A program made the translations under genes and the position numbers. The notes under the pieces were generated by a model. The model had not been told where the DNA came from. It made no database searches and was given only the letters and a program-made list of their open reading frames with translations. Positions 43,018-54,853 of a stretch of DNA of 64,000 nt are shown piece by piece. Origin of the DNA: Chryseobacterium sp. Leaf201 (GTDB lineage: Bacteria; Bacteroidota; Bacteroidia; Flavobacteriales; Weeksellaceae); contig NZ_LMKA01000001.1 in NCBI RefSeq assembly GCF_001421435.1, positions 241,836 to 305,835 on the forward strand. Reading direction: 5' to 3'. Numbering within the stretch: the first letter of the stretch is position 1; each line of letters starts with the position of its first letter.

Positions 43018-43227
43018 TCAATTTTTATTATTTTCTCCTGTTTCATCTTTGTTTCCATTGTCATTAGTTTCGTCTTTTTCCTTGATTTCATCGGAGTCAA
43101 AGAGGATTCTTACAGCGGGAGATTCATCATCCTCGAACTGTCCTTTCCTGGCGTATATGATAAACACCACCAGAAAAACTGCAGCCAAAGAAACACTGCA
43201 AAGGATCATTAAATAAAGAATATCCAT
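43018..43227 (-). CDS. ccoS: CcoS cbb3 maturation protein
   Basis: 69 residues: one membrane helix (about 3-26) followed by YARKGQFEDDESPAVRIL, the CcoS pattern, and an Asn/Glu/Lys-rich tail longer than in proteobacterial CcoS. CcoS is needed for cofactor insertion in CcoN. It leads the ccoS-ccoNO-ccoQ-ccoP transcript behind the promoter at 43259-43290. Confidence 0.88.
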   Translation of the reverse strand: MDILYLMILCSVSLAAVFLVVFIIYARKGQFEDDESPAVRILFDSDEIKEKDETNDNGNKDETGENNKN

Positions 43228-43258
43228 TAGACAACAAAATTAACCTATTTTCGGGTCT

Positions 43259-43290
43259 CAAATTTAAGGAAAAATAATGACTTTCATCAC
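43259..43290 (-). promoter_or_regulatory. Promoter and Crp/Fnr-like dyad of the ccoS-NO-Q-P operon
   Basis: Minus-strand TAAATTTG (43266 to 43259) is a full -7 match. Upstream, at 43277-43290, GTGA-TGAAAG-TCAT (minus strand) has the TGA-N6-TCA geometry of Crp/Fnr-family sites and overlaps the -33 position. A similar dyad lies by the regulator gene at 45786. Confidence 0.55.
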
Positions 43291-43336
43291 GAAATACGGT
43301 TTTCAGCTAATTTAAAATCAGTCTAAATAAGCGGGT

Positions 43337-45721
43337 TTAAGCCCGGTTTTTGAAATATTTTCTTCCGAGGATCCAGGTGGAAAAAGTAGTAAATGAAACA
43401 ACTGTGATTGAACTTGCCGGCATGATCAACGCAGCGAAAAGCGGATGCATATGTCCTGTTACTGCATAACTTAAACCGACAATATTATAAAGAAAACTGA
43501 TTATAAATGTCATTTTCACAATTTTAATGGAGCCCTTGCAGACGTTTAAATATCTGTCCAGGGTGACCACTTTTTCACCGTTCATAATAACGTCTGAAGA
43601 AGGGGTAAAACTGTTGCTGTCATCTGCAATCGCAATTCCTACGTTGCTCTGTTTCAAAGCTCCCGCATCATTCAATCCGTCCCCGATCATCGCTACCCTC
43701 AGGTTTTGACTCTGAAGATCCTGGATATAATTCAATTTGTCTTCGGGGTTCTGATTAAAGGCCATCGCCTTATAATTCGGGATCAGTTCTTTCAGCTGGT
43801 GTTCTTCAGAAGAATTATCTCCGCTTAAGATAAATACCTGGTAACTGCTGAGCTTTTTAAATAGATTCTTCAGGTTTTCCCGGTATTCATTCTTAAAGAT
43901 GAACCTGCCTAAAAATTCACCGTTCCTGCTGATGTAAACGGCTGTTTCAAGATTCCTGGATTTCTGGCCGTTATATGCTGCAGAACCGATTTTATATACA
44001 TTTCCTCTTACACTTGCTTCGTAGCCCTTTCCTGAAATCTCCTGAAAATTCTCAACGGGAAAGTATTCATCCGTCACGTCAATAAATTCATACAGCGATT
44101 TGGAAAGCGGGTGGTTTGAGTTTTTTAATAACGTTTTAATATTCAGTGAGTCAAACTCTTTGATCTCAGTGCCGTCATACTTTATATTTGATTTTTTCCT
44201 GTGGGTAATGGTTCCCGTTTTGTCAAATACAATCGTGTCAAGCTTGGCAATTTTTTCAATGGTAAGGGTGTCTTTTACATAAAATTTATTCCGTCCCAGA
44301 ATCCTCATAATGTGCCCGAAAGTGAACGGAGCAGATAAGGCAAGCGCACACGGACAGGCGATAATCAGAATGGCGGATATTACCTGGAACATCGTATTTA
44401 AATCAATAAAATACCAGTAAATCCCTGAAATTAAAGCTATTCCTAAAATAATGAACGTGAAATACTTGCTTACATTATTCGTCAGCGTATCCAGTCCGGT
44501 TTCGTGTTTCTTAAAAGCTTCTTTATTCCAGAGCTGGGTTAAATAACTCTGGTCTACATTTTTTATCACTTCCAGTTCCAGGGAAGAACCGATCTGTTTC
44601 CCTCCTGCGAAGATTTTATCTCCCGGCTGTTTACCGATGGTTGCACTTTCTCCTGTAATAAAACTGTTGTCGATATTTCCCTCGCCGTTAATCAAAATCG
44701 CATCAACGGGGATAATCTCCTGGTTTCTCACCATGATCCGGTCCCCGATTTTAATTTCTGACAGCAGGATATTGTCCTGTTTCCCGTCAAAATCAACCTT
44801 GGTTACCGCAATCGGGTAGAAGGATTTGTAATCCCTGTCGTATGATAAGGCATTGTAGGTTCTTTTCTGGAAGATCTTTCCTAACAGCATGAAGAACAGG
44901 AGTCCGCATAAAGTATCAAAATACCCGGGACCGTAATCAGTAGCTACTTCATATAAACTACGCCCGAAAAGCACAATGATTCCCAGTACAATCGGTACGT
45001 CAATATTAACGATTCTGTTTTTTAAGCCGTACCATGCAGATTTATAATAATCTGACGCGGAATATACCACAACAGGAATGGCCAGCATACACATCAAAGC
45101 CCGGAAAAGACCTTTGTAATGATCCATCCAGTAATCTTCGCCCCCGATATATTCTGGGAAAGACAGGAACATTCCGTTACCGAAAGCAAAAGCAGCAATG
45201 GCAAACTTAATCAGCAGGGATTTGTCCAGATGTTCTACATTTTTATCAGCTGTTTCAAGACTGATCACAGGCCTGTAGCCCAGATTCGTTAGAAAATTAG
45301 CTAATTCGCTTAATTTTAAATCATTATGATTGAAAGAGATCTGTAAGGTCTTTCTGGTGAAATTAACCTGGGAATACTTGATGTTTTTATTTAATGTGTG
45401 AAGACTTTCCAGTAACCAGATGCATGAAGAACAGTGGATTACAGGGATCTTGAATGTAACCAGGCTGGTGCCTCCTTCGGAGAAGTCCGTTACCTTCTCA
45501 AAAATTTCCGGAGTATCCAGATAATCAAACTGGGTAGAGTTGGCATCACCCGGACGGATTCCGGCTCTTTTATTAAGTTCGTAAAAATTAGCTAAATTAT
45601 TGGTATTCAGAATCTCATAGACCGATTTGCAACCGTTGCAGCAGAAAATTCTTTCATCAAATAAAATTCTTTCCTTTTCGATATCTTGACCACAATGAAA
45701 ACAGTTTTCGCTCACCTTCAT
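43337..45721 (-). CDS. ccoI: CcoI copper-transporting P1B-type ATPase
   Basis: 794 residues. The N-terminus has CFHCGQ and CCNGCKSVYE cysteine pairs and an HMA domain with CSSC. Eight membrane helices, the metal motif CPCAL in helix 6, the phosphorylation site DKTGTIT and the hinge GDGLNDAGAL complete a P1B ATPase. It exports Cu+ to the periplasm for CuB insertion in cbb3 oxidase. It is at the 5' end of the cluster, divergent from the Crp/Fnr gene; the gap to ccoS is 109 bp and holds a new promoter. Confidence 0.93.
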   Translation of the reverse strand: MKVSENCFHCGQDIEKERILFDERIFCCNGCKSVYEILNTNNLANFYELNKRAGIRPGDANSTQFDYLDTPEIFEKVTDFSEGGTSLVTFKIPVIHCSSCIWLLESLHTLNKNIKYSQVNFTRKTLQISFNHNDLKLSELANFLTNLGYRPVISLETADKNVEHLDKSLLIKFAIAAFAFGNGMFLSFPEYIGGEDYWMDHYKGLFRALMCMLAIPVVVYSASDYYKSAWYGLKNRIVNIDVPIVLGIIVLFGRSLYEVATDYGPGYFDTLCGLLFFMLLGKIFQKRTYNALSYDRDYKSFYPIAVTKVDFDGKQDNILLSEIKIGDRIMVRNQEIIPVDAILINGEGNIDNSFITGESATIGKQPGDKIFAGGKQIGSSLELEVIKNVDQSYLTQLWNKEAFKKHETGLDTLTNNVSKYFTFIILGIALISGIYWYFIDLNTMFQVISAILIIACPCALALSAPFTFGHIMRILGRNKFYVKDTLTIEKIAKLDTIVFDKTGTITHRKKSNIKYDGTEIKEFDSLNIKTLLKNSNHPLSKSLYEFIDVTDEYFPVENFQEISGKGYEASVRGNVYKIGSAAYNGQKSRNLETAVYISRNGEFLGRFIFKNEYRENLKNLFKKLSSYQVFILSGDNSSEEHQLKELIPNYKAMAFNQNPEDKLNYIQDLQSQNLRVAMIGDGLNDAGALKQSNVGIAIADDSNSFTPSSDVIMNGEKVVTLDRYLNVCKGSIKIVKMTFIISFLYNIVGLSYAVTGHMHPLFAALIMPASSITVVSFTTFSTWILGRKYFKNRA

Positions 45722-45754
45722 AAATTATTGAAGTACAAAATTATAACAATTTTT

Positions 45755-45786
45755 TTTGTTTATCGAGTTAAAAAGTTCTATTTTTG
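45755..45786 (+). promoter_or_regulatory. Promoter of the Crp/Fnr gene
   Basis: TTTG (45755-45758), 20 bp, TATTTTTG (45779-45786): a complete Bacteroidota -33/-7 promoter, the best in the window. Start codon at 45805. Confidence 0.75.
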
Positions 45787-45799
45787 TGATAAATATCAT
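45786..45799 (+). promoter_or_regulatory. Crp/Fnr-like operator at the start of its own gene
   Basis: GTGA-TAAATA-TCAT has TGAT and ATCA as perfect inverted arms and covers the expected transcription start, which suggests repression of the regulator gene itself. It matches in form the dyad at 43277-43290. Confidence 0.5.
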
Positions 45800-45804
45800 G
45801 TAGA

Positions 45805-46518
45805 ATGTCGCAGGGACAACAGATTGCCATCGAAGAAAGGTTCGCCAGGGTTTTTAATGATAAATCATTCAAGGAAAGACTTTCCAACGCTGATTTTGAG
45901 AGATATATAAATGCTAAAAAAAGACTGAGTTTCCAGAAACACGATACCATTTTCGAAGACGGTGAAATACCCAAAGGCGTATACTTTTTAGAAAAAGGAG
46001 CGGCTAAATTATCAAAGTCGGGGGCTTTTGGTAAAGACCAGATTTTAAGGTTTATCAAAGAAGGCGATATCATCGGCTACCGTTCTCTTCTGTGCGGTGA
46101 AAATTTCCAGGCAAAAGCAGAAGCAATGACCGATATTGAAGCTACTTTTTTACCTGCGGATGTTTTTATGTACCTGCTGGAAGTAGACCCGCAGCTTTCT
46201 TTTGTGATGCTTCAGAAAATTTCCTATGAATTGGGAGAATCATCCAATACCATCACTTTTCTTGCCCAGAAAACAGTAAGAGAAAGACTGGCGGAAATTT
46301 TATTGCTGCTGGAGCAGAAATTAGGCGTTGACCCTGAGGGGTTTATTAAAATTTCTTTAACAAGAGAAGAAATTGCCAATATCATCGGGACGGCTACCGA
46401 AAGTGCCATCCGTCTGATCTCTGAATTTAAAGGAGACCAGCTCATTGAAGTAGACGGACGGAATATTAAAATTCTCAACCACGACAAATTAATGAAACTA
46501 GGTCACGTAGTTTTATAA
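45805..46518 (+). CDS. Crp/Fnr-family transcription regulator
   Basis: 237 residues: cyclic-nucleotide-binding-like domain (about 35-150: GEIPKGVYFLEKGAAKL, GDIIGYRSLL) and a C-terminal winged helix (about 180-230). The recognition helix TATESAIRLI keeps the Glu and Arg that read GTGA in Crp and Fnr. The N-terminal Cys cluster that binds 4Fe-4S in Fnr is absent; only one Cys is in the protein, so it does not sense O2 in the Fnr way. Divergent from ccoI, the probable local regulator of the cbb3 cluster. Confidence 0.9.
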   Translation: MSQGQQIAIEERFARVFNDKSFKERLSNADFERYINAKKRLSFQKHDTIFEDGEIPKGVYFLEKGAAKLSKSGAFGKDQILRFIKEGDIIGYRSLLCGENFQAKAEAMTDIEATFLPADVFMYLLEVDPQLSFVMLQKISYELGESSNTITFLAQKTVRERLAEILLLLEQKLGVDPEGFIKISLTREEIANIIGTATESAIRLISEFKGDQLIEVDGRNIKILNHDKLMKLGHVVL

Positions 46519-46530
46519 AAATCATACACA

Positions 46531-46559
46531 AACTTAAGTCGGCTCAGTGCCGACTTTTT
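46531..46559 (+). terminator. Intrinsic terminator of the Crp/Fnr gene
   Basis: AAGTCGGC (46536-46543), loop TCAGT, GCCGACTT (46549-46556) and a T-run. Confidence 0.9.
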
Positions 46560-46581
46560 AACTTTTAAAAATAGATACCTT

Positions 46582-47397
46582 ATGTCTGTTCATTCTGAAA
46601 TTAAAAAAGTTACCACTGAAACCTTGCGTAAAATGAAATTCGACAAGGATAAAATAACCATGCTTACGGCTTATGATTATACCACGGCCAAAATGGTGGA
46701 TGCAGGAGGGATCGATGCTGTTCTGATCGGAGATTCTGCGGCTAATGTCATGGCGGGTTTTGAAACGACCCTGCCTATTACCCTGGACCAGATGATTTAC
46801 CATGCCCAGAGTGTTGTCCGTGGAACCAACAGGGCACTGGTTGTAGCAGACCTGCCTTTCGGAACCTACCAGAGCAATCCTGAAAAAGCACTTGAATCTG
46901 CGGTAAGAATGATGAAAGAAGGAGGGGCACACGCTGTAAAAATTGAAGGAGGAAAGGAGATTTCAAAATCCATTAAAAAAATAATCAATGCCGGAATTCC
47001 GGTAATGGGGCATTTAGGTTTAACCCCTCAGTCTATTTATAAATTCGGGACGTATAAAGTAAGGGCTAAAGAAGAAGCCGAAGCTGAAAAATTAATTGCC
47101 GATGCACAGCTTCTGGAAGAACTGGGATGCTTTGCCGTGGTTTTGGAGAAAATTCCTGCAGATCTGGCAAAAAAAGTAACGGAAGCTATTACGATTCCAA
47201 CCATCGGGATCGGGGCAGGTGCTGATTGTGACGGACAGGTTCTCGTATATCATGACATGGTAGGAATGAACCAGGGCTTTAGCCCGAAATTCCTGAGAAG
47301 ATACCTCGATCTTTATACAGAAATCACAGGTGCAGTTGCACAATATGTGAAAGATGTGAAAGATGTGAGTTTCCCGAATGAAAAAGAAAGCTATTAA
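46582..47397 (+). CDS. panB: Ketopantoate hydroxymethyltransferase PanB
   Basis: 271 residues. Motifs: TMLTAYDYTTAKMVDAGGID, LIGDSAANVM with metal-binding Asp, VKIEGG, GHLGLTPQS, and EKIPADLAKKVTEA with catalytic Glu, then TIGIGAG. It makes ketopantoate from ketoisovalerate for pantothenate and CoA. It shares a transcript with the following small gene (3 bp apart). No panC or panD is nearby. Confidence 0.95.
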   Translation: MSVHSEIKKVTTETLRKMKFDKDKITMLTAYDYTTAKMVDAGGIDAVLIGDSAANVMAGFETTLPITLDQMIYHAQSVVRGTNRALVVADLPFGTYQSNPEKALESAVRMMKEGGAHAVKIEGGKEISKSIKKIINAGIPVMGHLGLTPQSIYKFGTYKVRAKEEAEAEKLIADAQLLEELGCFAVVLEKIPADLAKKVTEAITIPTIGIGAGADCDGQVLVYHDMVGMNQGFSPKFLRRYLDLYTEITGAVAQYVKDVKDVSFPNEKESY

Positions 47398-47400
47398 CTT

Positions 47401-47724
47401 ATGAAAAACCAACAGTCTATCCAGGGGATTTTATCCATTGTTGCCCTGCTTTGTCTTGCGGCAGGATGGTTTAATCTTTTTTCCCCGGAAATTAATAATC
47501 TGCTTTCCCGGAGGGTATTTTATGTATTAATCGGTATCAGCTTTTTTTTACAGGCGCCTTTTCTGACCAACAGAAACTTAATGTATGCGATGTACGGCGC
47601 GGCAGGCTTATGCATCATCGGTGCATTTTTACCCTTAGAATGGAAAATTTCAGGAATCAAGACACTCGGTCTTCTGGCGGGGATTATCATATCATTTACC
47701 AACAGGCCCGGTTATCGTCAGTAG
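47401..47724 (+). CDS. Small membrane protein of unknown function
   Basis: 107 residues with four membrane helices (about 8-27, 35-53, 58-77, 85-100) and short loops. I do not recognise a family. It is 3 bp after panB and 3 bp before the pseudouridine synthase gene, so it is in the middle of a tight three-gene operon. Confidence 0.75.
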   Translation: MKNQQSIQGILSIVALLCLAAGWFNLFSPEINNLLSRRVFYVLIGISFFLQAPFLTNRNLMYAMYGAAGLCIIGAFLPLEWKISGIKTLGLLAGIIISFTNRPGYRQ

Positions 47725-47727
47725 TAT

Positions 47728-48405
47728 ATGGAGGAACAGATTATATATGAAGATAATCACCTTCTGGTGATCAATAAAAAAGTCGGACAGCTTGTACAGG
47801 GCGATAAAACAGGCGATGAATCTCTGCTGGACACCATTAAGAATTTTATAAAAAAAAGGGATGACAAACCGGGAAATGTATTTGTCGGCCTGGTTCACCG
47901 GATTGACAGGCCTACGTCAGGCCTTGTGATTTATGCCAAGACATCCAAAGCACTGTCGCGTCTGACGCAGATGGTAAAAAACCGCGAGATTAAGAAAACA
48001 TACTGGGCGGTTGTAGCAAAAGAGATGATCCCGCAAAGCCAGAGGCTGGTTCATTATTTACAGAAAAACGAAAAAAATAACAAAGCCATTGTTTTCACAA
48101 AAGTAACGGATGGCGCAAAAGAAGCCATTCTTACCTATAATGTGATCAAAAGTTTAGACAATTATCTTTTGCTGGAAATTGACCTGGAGACCGGCAGGCA
48201 TCACCAGATCCGGGCACAGCTGTCAAAAACAGGAGTTCCCATTAAAGGAGATTTAAAATATGGCGCACCCCGCTCCAATCCGGATGGCGGAATTAACCTT
48301 CACGCCAGAAAACTGGAGTTTATTCATCCGGTTACAAAAGAAAATATTGAAATTACAGCTCCCGTTCCGCAGAATGATGCGATCTGGAGGGCTTGCGAAG
48401 AATAA
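47728..48405 (+). CDS. RluA-family pseudouridine synthase
   Basis: 225 residues. The catalytic loop is HRIDRPTSGLVIYAKT (about 56-71) with catalytic Asp59; LLEIDLETGRHHQIRAQL and GDLKYGAP follow. There is no S4 domain, so it is a short RluA-type enzyme modifying uridine in rRNA or tRNA; the target base cannot be read. It ends the panB operon, with a terminator at 48430. Confidence 0.9.
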   Translation: MEEQIIYEDNHLLVINKKVGQLVQGDKTGDESLLDTIKNFIKKRDDKPGNVFVGLVHRIDRPTSGLVIYAKTSKALSRLTQMVKNREIKKTYWAVVAKEMIPQSQRLVHYLQKNEKNNKAIVFTKVTDGAKEAILTYNVIKSLDNYLLLEIDLETGRHHQIRAQLSKTGVPIKGDLKYGAPRSNPDGGINLHARKLEFIHPVTKENIEITAPVPQNDAIWRACEE

Positions 48406-48429
48406 TTTAATAAGTAAAGAAGTTAGAAG

Positions 48430-48466
48430 ATGGAAGTCAGGAGTTATATCCGGCTTCCATTTTTTA
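48430..48466 (+). terminator. Intrinsic terminator of the panB operon
   Basis: ATGGAAG (48430-48436) and CTTCCAT (48454-48460) form the stem with a weak inner pairing (AGG...TCC), then a T-run. Confidence 0.7.
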
Positions 48467-48547
48467 TTTAGCTTATTTTATTAACCTTAGACAATGTTTA
48501 TTTCAAGGCTTCAAAACCTTCAACTTCCTTCCATCTGATTCAAAAAT

Positions 48548-48578
48548 TTTGCCTGTTTCAAAAAAATAACTAACTTCG
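48548..48578 (+). promoter_or_regulatory. Promoter of the thiamine operon
   Basis: TTTG (48548-48551), 19 bp, TAACTTCG (48571-48578; one mismatch to TAnnTTTG). Transcription would start near 48584, exactly at the first stem of the TPP aptamer. Confidence 0.65.
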
Positions 48579-48583
48579 TTCAA

Positions 48584-48663
48584 ACTTTAGGGGTGTCTGT
48601 GAAGAGCAGACTGAGATTTTACCCTTTGAACCTGATCTGGATTATACCAGCGTAGGGAAAAGT
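48584..48663 (+). ncRNA. TPP riboswitch aptamer (THI element)
   Basis: Conserved segments are all present in order: GGGGTG, CTGAGA, ACCCTTTGAACCTGATCTGG, TACCAGCGTAGGGAAA. The closing stem is ACTTT (48584-48588) with AAAGT (48659-48663). It binds thiamine pyrophosphate in the mRNA and lowers expression of the thi genes. Confidence 0.97.
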
Positions 48664-48703
48664 GAAATGACTTTTGCTGTACATTCTACTGTACAATGGC
48701 GGG

Positions 48704-48733
48704 CATTCCTAAAGTATATCTAAAAATTTAGGA

Positions 48734-48736
<3 letters not shown>
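48704..48736 (+). promoter_or_regulatory. Riboswitch expression platform hiding the thiS start codon
   Basis: CATTCCTAAA (48704-48713) and TTTAGGAATG (48727-48736) form a perfect 10-bp hairpin whose last three bases are the thiS ATG. The left arm can instead pair over 10 positions (two G-U) with TTTAGGGGTG at 48586-48595 in the aptamer. The two foldings exclude each other, which explains translational control. Confidence 0.75.
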
Positions 48737-51353
<2,617 letters not shown>

Positions 51354-51393
51354 TAATCAACTCTGCTTATAAAGAGTTCATTTAAGATAAATA

Positions 51394-52008
51394 ATGGAAA
51401 AAATACAATACATATCACAGGGCTTGACAAGGGAAGAGCAGGAGCTCAACATTCAGAAAGCCCTTGATCACGGCATAAAATGGGTACAAGTGCGCTGGAA
51501 AAATGCATCTGAAAATGAATTTATCCGCCTCTGTGAATCTTCAAAAAAGCTTTGCTCGTCTTATGAAGCGGCCTGTATTATCAATGACCATGTTCAGGCA
51601 GCAAAAGATGTAGATGCAGACGGGGTTCACTTAGGTTTACAGGATGAGTCTATAGAAATGGCAAGGCATATATTGGGCGAAAATAAAATAATCGGGGGTA
51701 CGGCCAATACATTTTCAGATGTCCTCCGGAGAATGAATGAATCCTGTGATTATATCGGTTTAGGGCCATTGAGATTTACCTCAACCAAAGAACAGCTGAG
51801 CCCGGTTTTAGGATTTAAAGGCTATCAGAAAATTATGGAGGACCTACATTCCGGATCATTGGAGATTCCTAAAATATTTGCCATTGGCGGAGTGGTTTTA
51901 GGGGATGTGGAACTCCTGCAGCAGATCGGGATTTATGGTATTGCCGTTTCAGGGCAGATCACCAGGCAGCCTTCCGTTATCAAAAAATTTAAAACAGCAG
52001 TACAATGA
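51394..52008 (+). CDS. thiE: Thiamine-phosphate synthase ThiE
   Basis: 204 residues with the full ThiE set: [12 protein letters not shown] (phosphate/pyrophosphate region), [36 protein letters not shown] and FAIGGV. It joins HMP pyrophosphate and thiazole phosphate. It overlaps thiG by 4 bp. A small AACTCT...AGAGTT hairpin lies in the gap before it (51364-51382) without a T-run. Confidence 0.95.
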   Translation: MEKIQYISQGLTREEQELNIQKALDHGIKWVQVRWKNASENEFIRLCESSKKLCSSYEAACIINDHVQAAKDVDADGVHLGLQDESIEMARHILGENKIIGGTANTFSDVLRRMNESCDYIGLGPLRFTSTKEQLSPVLGFKGYQKIMEDLHSGSLEIPKIFAIGGVVLGDVELLQQIGIYGIAVSGQITRQPSVIKKFKTAVQ

Positions 52009-52781
52009 ATAATCAGACACTAACCATCGCAGACAGAATATTTGAATCAAGACTGTTCTTAGGAACGGGGAAATTCGGTAACCTTTCGGAAATGACTAAT
52101 GCCATCATCGCTTCAGGAAGTGAAATGGTTACCATGGCATTAAAACGCATTGATTCCCAATCTTCAGATGATGATCTGCTGGGTGCATTAAGACCGGCGA
52201 AAATCCACCTTTTACCCAATACTTCAGGAGCGAGAACGGCTAAAGAAGCAGTTCTTGCGGCACAGTTGGCAAGGGAAGCCCTGGAAACCAACTGGGTAAA
52301 GCTGGAAATCCATCCGGATCCGAAATATCTGCTGCCTGATCCTATTGAAACGCTATACGCAACAGAAGAACTGGCAAAATTAGGGTTTATCGTAATGCCT
52401 TATATTCATGCCGATCCTGTTTTGTGTAAACGACTGGAAGATGTGGGAACGGCAGTAGTGATGCCTTTGGGAGCACCAATCGGGACAAACAAAGGGTTGA
52501 GAACTCTGGATTTTTTAGAAATCATTATTGCTCAAAGTAAAGTTCCTGTAGTAGTGGACGCCGGTATCGGGGCACCTTCCGATGCTGCAAAAGCAATGGA
52601 AATGGGAGCTGATGCTGTCCTGGTGAACACGGCGATTGCAGTTGCAAGAAATCCTGTAAATATGGCACTGGCTTTTAAAGAAGGGGTAATTGCCGGGAGA
52701 AGGGCTTTTGAATCCGGTCTGGGAGCAATTGCAGAACATGCAGAAGCATCAAGCCCGCTTACGTCTTTCTTATTTGATTAA
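52005..52781 (+). CDS. thiG: Thiazole synthase ThiG
   Basis: 258 residues. FLGTGKFGN, the Schiff-base Lys in [52 protein letters not shown] and [14 protein letters not shown] are the family signatures. It builds thiazole phosphate from deoxyxylulose phosphate, ThiS thiocarboxylate and dehydroglycine. 4-bp overlap with thiE; thiH follows at 11 bp. Confidence 0.97.
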   Translation: MNNQTLTIADRIFESRLFLGTGKFGNLSEMTNAIIASGSEMVTMALKRIDSQSSDDDLLGALRPAKIHLLPNTSGARTAKEAVLAAQLAREALETNWVKLEIHPDPKYLLPDPIETLYATEELAKLGFIVMPYIHADPVLCKRLEDVGTAVVMPLGAPIGTNKGLRTLDFLEIIIAQSKVPVVVDAGIGAPSDAAKAMEMGADAVLVNTAIAVARNPVNMALAFKEGVIAGRRAFESGLGAIAEHAEASSPLTSFLFD

Positions 52782-52791
52782 ACTTATTTTT

Positions 52792-53910
52792 ATGAAGACA
52801 TTTAAAGATTTTTTTGAAAAATATGAATGGGATGAGGTAAAGGCGAAACTGGAAAAAGTGACGTTATCTGATGTAGAAAACAGTCTTCAGAAAAAGAATA
52901 AAACAACAGAAGATTTTCTGAACCTGATTTCCCCTGTGGCTTCGCAAAAGCTGGAAGTGATGGCAAAAATGACGCAGCAGCTCACGCAAAAGCGATTCGG
53001 GAAAACCATCCAACTGTATGCGCCGCTGTATTTGAGTAATGAATGCCAGAATATCTGTACATACTGCGGTTTCAGTCTGGATAATTCCATTAAAAGAAAA
53101 ACGCTCTCTGATACGGAACTAATGATTGAAGCAACCGTTTTGAAATCGATGGGCGTGAATCATGTGTTGCTGGTAAGCGGTGAAGCGAATAAAACCGTTG
53201 GAATTGATTACTTTCTGAATGCTGTCCGTCTGTTGAAGCCACATTTTGCCAATATATCAATTGAAGTTCAGCCTTTGTCAGAAGAAGAATATCAACAGCT
53301 TCACGATGCAGGTGTAAATGCTGTTTTGGTGTATCAGGAAACCTATCATCAGGAAGTATATAAAGAATACCACCCGAAAGGAAAAAAATCGAATTTCAAT
53401 TTCCGTCTGGAAACACCCGACAGAATTGGAAAAGCGGGAATTCATAAAATGGGACTGGGGGTTCTGCTGGGCCTGGAAGACTGGCGGGTTGACAGTTTTT
53501 TCAATGCAATCCACATCGATTATCTTCAAAAAACGTATTGGAAAAGTAAGTTTTCTGTTTCGTTTCCGAGGCTCCGGCCTGCAGAAGGAATTATTGAACC
53601 TAATTTTATAATGTCAGACAGCGATTTATTACAATTAATCTGCGCATACCGGATCTGGAATGAGGACTTGGAAATTTCCATTTCCACAAGAGAAAGTGAG
53701 AAGTTCAGAGATCATATCATTTCACTGGGAGCAACAGCAATGAGCGCGGCCTCCAAAACCAATCCCGGCGGATATGCGGTTGATCCGGAATCCCTGGAAC
53801 AGTTTGAAACCAGTGATGAAAGAAGCATGGCAGAAATTAAAGATATCATCCGGAAAGCCGGCTATGATCCGGTGATGAAAGACTGGGATGCTGTGTATAG
53901 CGGGATGTAA
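52792..53910 (+). CDS. thiH: 2-iminoacetate synthase ThiH
   Basis: 372 residues from MKTFKDF at 52792. Radical SAM motif CQNICTYCGFS (Cx3Cx2C, about residues 84-94), then LLVSGEANKTVG and the C-terminal GGYAVDPESLEQFETSDERS. It cleaves tyrosine to dehydroglycine for ThiG. An open frame reaches back to 52690 but would overlap thiG by 92 bp and lacks family similarity. The presence of ThiH and not ThiO fits an anaerobic-type route. Confidence 0.95.
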   Translation: MKTFKDFFEKYEWDEVKAKLEKVTLSDVENSLQKKNKTTEDFLNLISPVASQKLEVMAKMTQQLTQKRFGKTIQLYAPLYLSNECQNICTYCGFSLDNSIKRKTLSDTELMIEATVLKSMGVNHVLLVSGEANKTVGIDYFLNAVRLLKPHFANISIEVQPLSEEEYQQLHDAGVNAVLVYQETYHQEVYKEYHPKGKKSNFNFRLETPDRIGKAGIHKMGLGVLLGLEDWRVDSFFNAIHIDYLQKTYWKSKFSVSFPRLRPAEGIIEPNFIMSDSDLLQLICAYRIWNEDLEISISTRESEKFRDHIISLGATAMSAASKTNPGGYAVDPESLEQFETSDERSMAEIKDIIRKAGYDPVMKDWDAVYSGM

Positions 53911-53984
53911 ATTAAAATCATTAAAGAACTCAGCAAATTTACTTAAGGTTTAAAGAATTAAATCTTAATGTTTCAATATAAAAC

Positions 53985-54695
53985 ATGAAAGGAGAAGATA
54001 TTTTTGAACGGTACAGCCGGCAGATTTTCATTGAAGAAATCGGGTTGGAAGGCCAGCGGAAAATTATGGAATCCAAAGTTCTGGTTATCGGGGCCGGGGG
54101 ATTGGGAAGCCCTGTCATTCAATACCTGGCAGCAGCAGGAACCGGGACTTTGGGTGTAGCGGATTTTGATGAGGTGGAACTGCATAATTTAAACCGGCAG
54201 GTGATTTATAACGAAAATTCAGTTGGAACATCAAAGGTGAAAAGTGCGGAAGGTTTTGTGAAGGATCTTAACCATCAGATTAACTTCATTGGAATCAAAC
54301 AGAAAATTACCGCTGAAAATGCTGAAGAAATCCTTTCCCGGTTTGATATTATTGTTGATGGCTCTGATAATTTTTCAACGAGATACCTGGTTAACGATAC
54401 CTGTGTGAAACTGGGGAAGCCTTTAGTTTACGGGAGTATTTTGGGATTCTCAGGACAGGTTGCGGTTTTTAACTGTAACGGGAGCAAAAATCTGAGAGAT
54501 ATCTTTCCGGAGCCGCCTTTTGAAGAAAACCTTCCGGATTGTGACCGCCTTGGCGTTTTAGGGACTTTACCCGGAATTGCAGGAAGCATGATGGCCGGTC
54601 TGGCACTGAAGATAATGACGGATTTGCCTTTACCGTTAAATCAGATGACTTTAATGGATACTTTAGAATGGAGATTTCAGACTGTTGAATTCTAG
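53985..54695 (+). CDS. thiF: ThiF/MoeB-type adenylyltransferase
   Basis: 236 residues: EDIFERYSRQIFIEEIG, ATP-binding GAGGLGSPVIQYLAAAGTG and adjacent DFDEVELHNLNRQVIY, with DGSDNFSTRYLVND. The Cys of ENLPDCDRLGVLG is at the position of the catalytic/persulfide cysteine. It adenylates ThiS. The zinc CxxC pairs of MoeB are not seen. Last gene of the operon; 74 bp after thiH. Confidence 0.92.
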   Translation: MKGEDIFERYSRQIFIEEIGLEGQRKIMESKVLVIGAGGLGSPVIQYLAAAGTGTLGVADFDEVELHNLNRQVIYNENSVGTSKVKSAEGFVKDLNHQINFIGIKQKITAENAEEILSRFDIIVDGSDNFSTRYLVNDTCVKLGKPLVYGSILGFSGQVAVFNCNGSKNLRDIFPEPPFEENLPDCDRLGVLGTLPGIAGSMMAGLALKIMTDLPLPLNQMTLMDTLEWRFQTVEF

Positions 54696-54853
54696 TTTGT
54701 GTCGTATACTGATGATTTTGAATTTTGTGGTATTAAACAGGGGTTTTGTTTATTTTAATTAAATAATAGAGCTTATTGTTTAAGAATTACCATTTTTATT
54801 TGATTATGTTTATTTAAAATGTATATTTAAGATAAATAATAATCCATCAGTCT

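Noticed and set aside
43277..43290. Classical Fnr box (TTGAT-N4-ATCAA)
   Set aside because: Outer bases differ (GTGAT and AGTCAT) and the regulator lacks the Fnr cysteines, so I call it only a Crp/Fnr-like dyad.
51359..51382. Terminator between the TenI-like gene and thiE
   Set aside because: The hairpin AACTCT/AGAGTT is short and has no T-run; the genes are most likely co-transcribed.
52690..52791. N-terminal extension of ThiH
   Set aside because: Would overlap thiG by 92 bp and has no ThiH-like sequence; MKTFKDF at 52792 is the family start.
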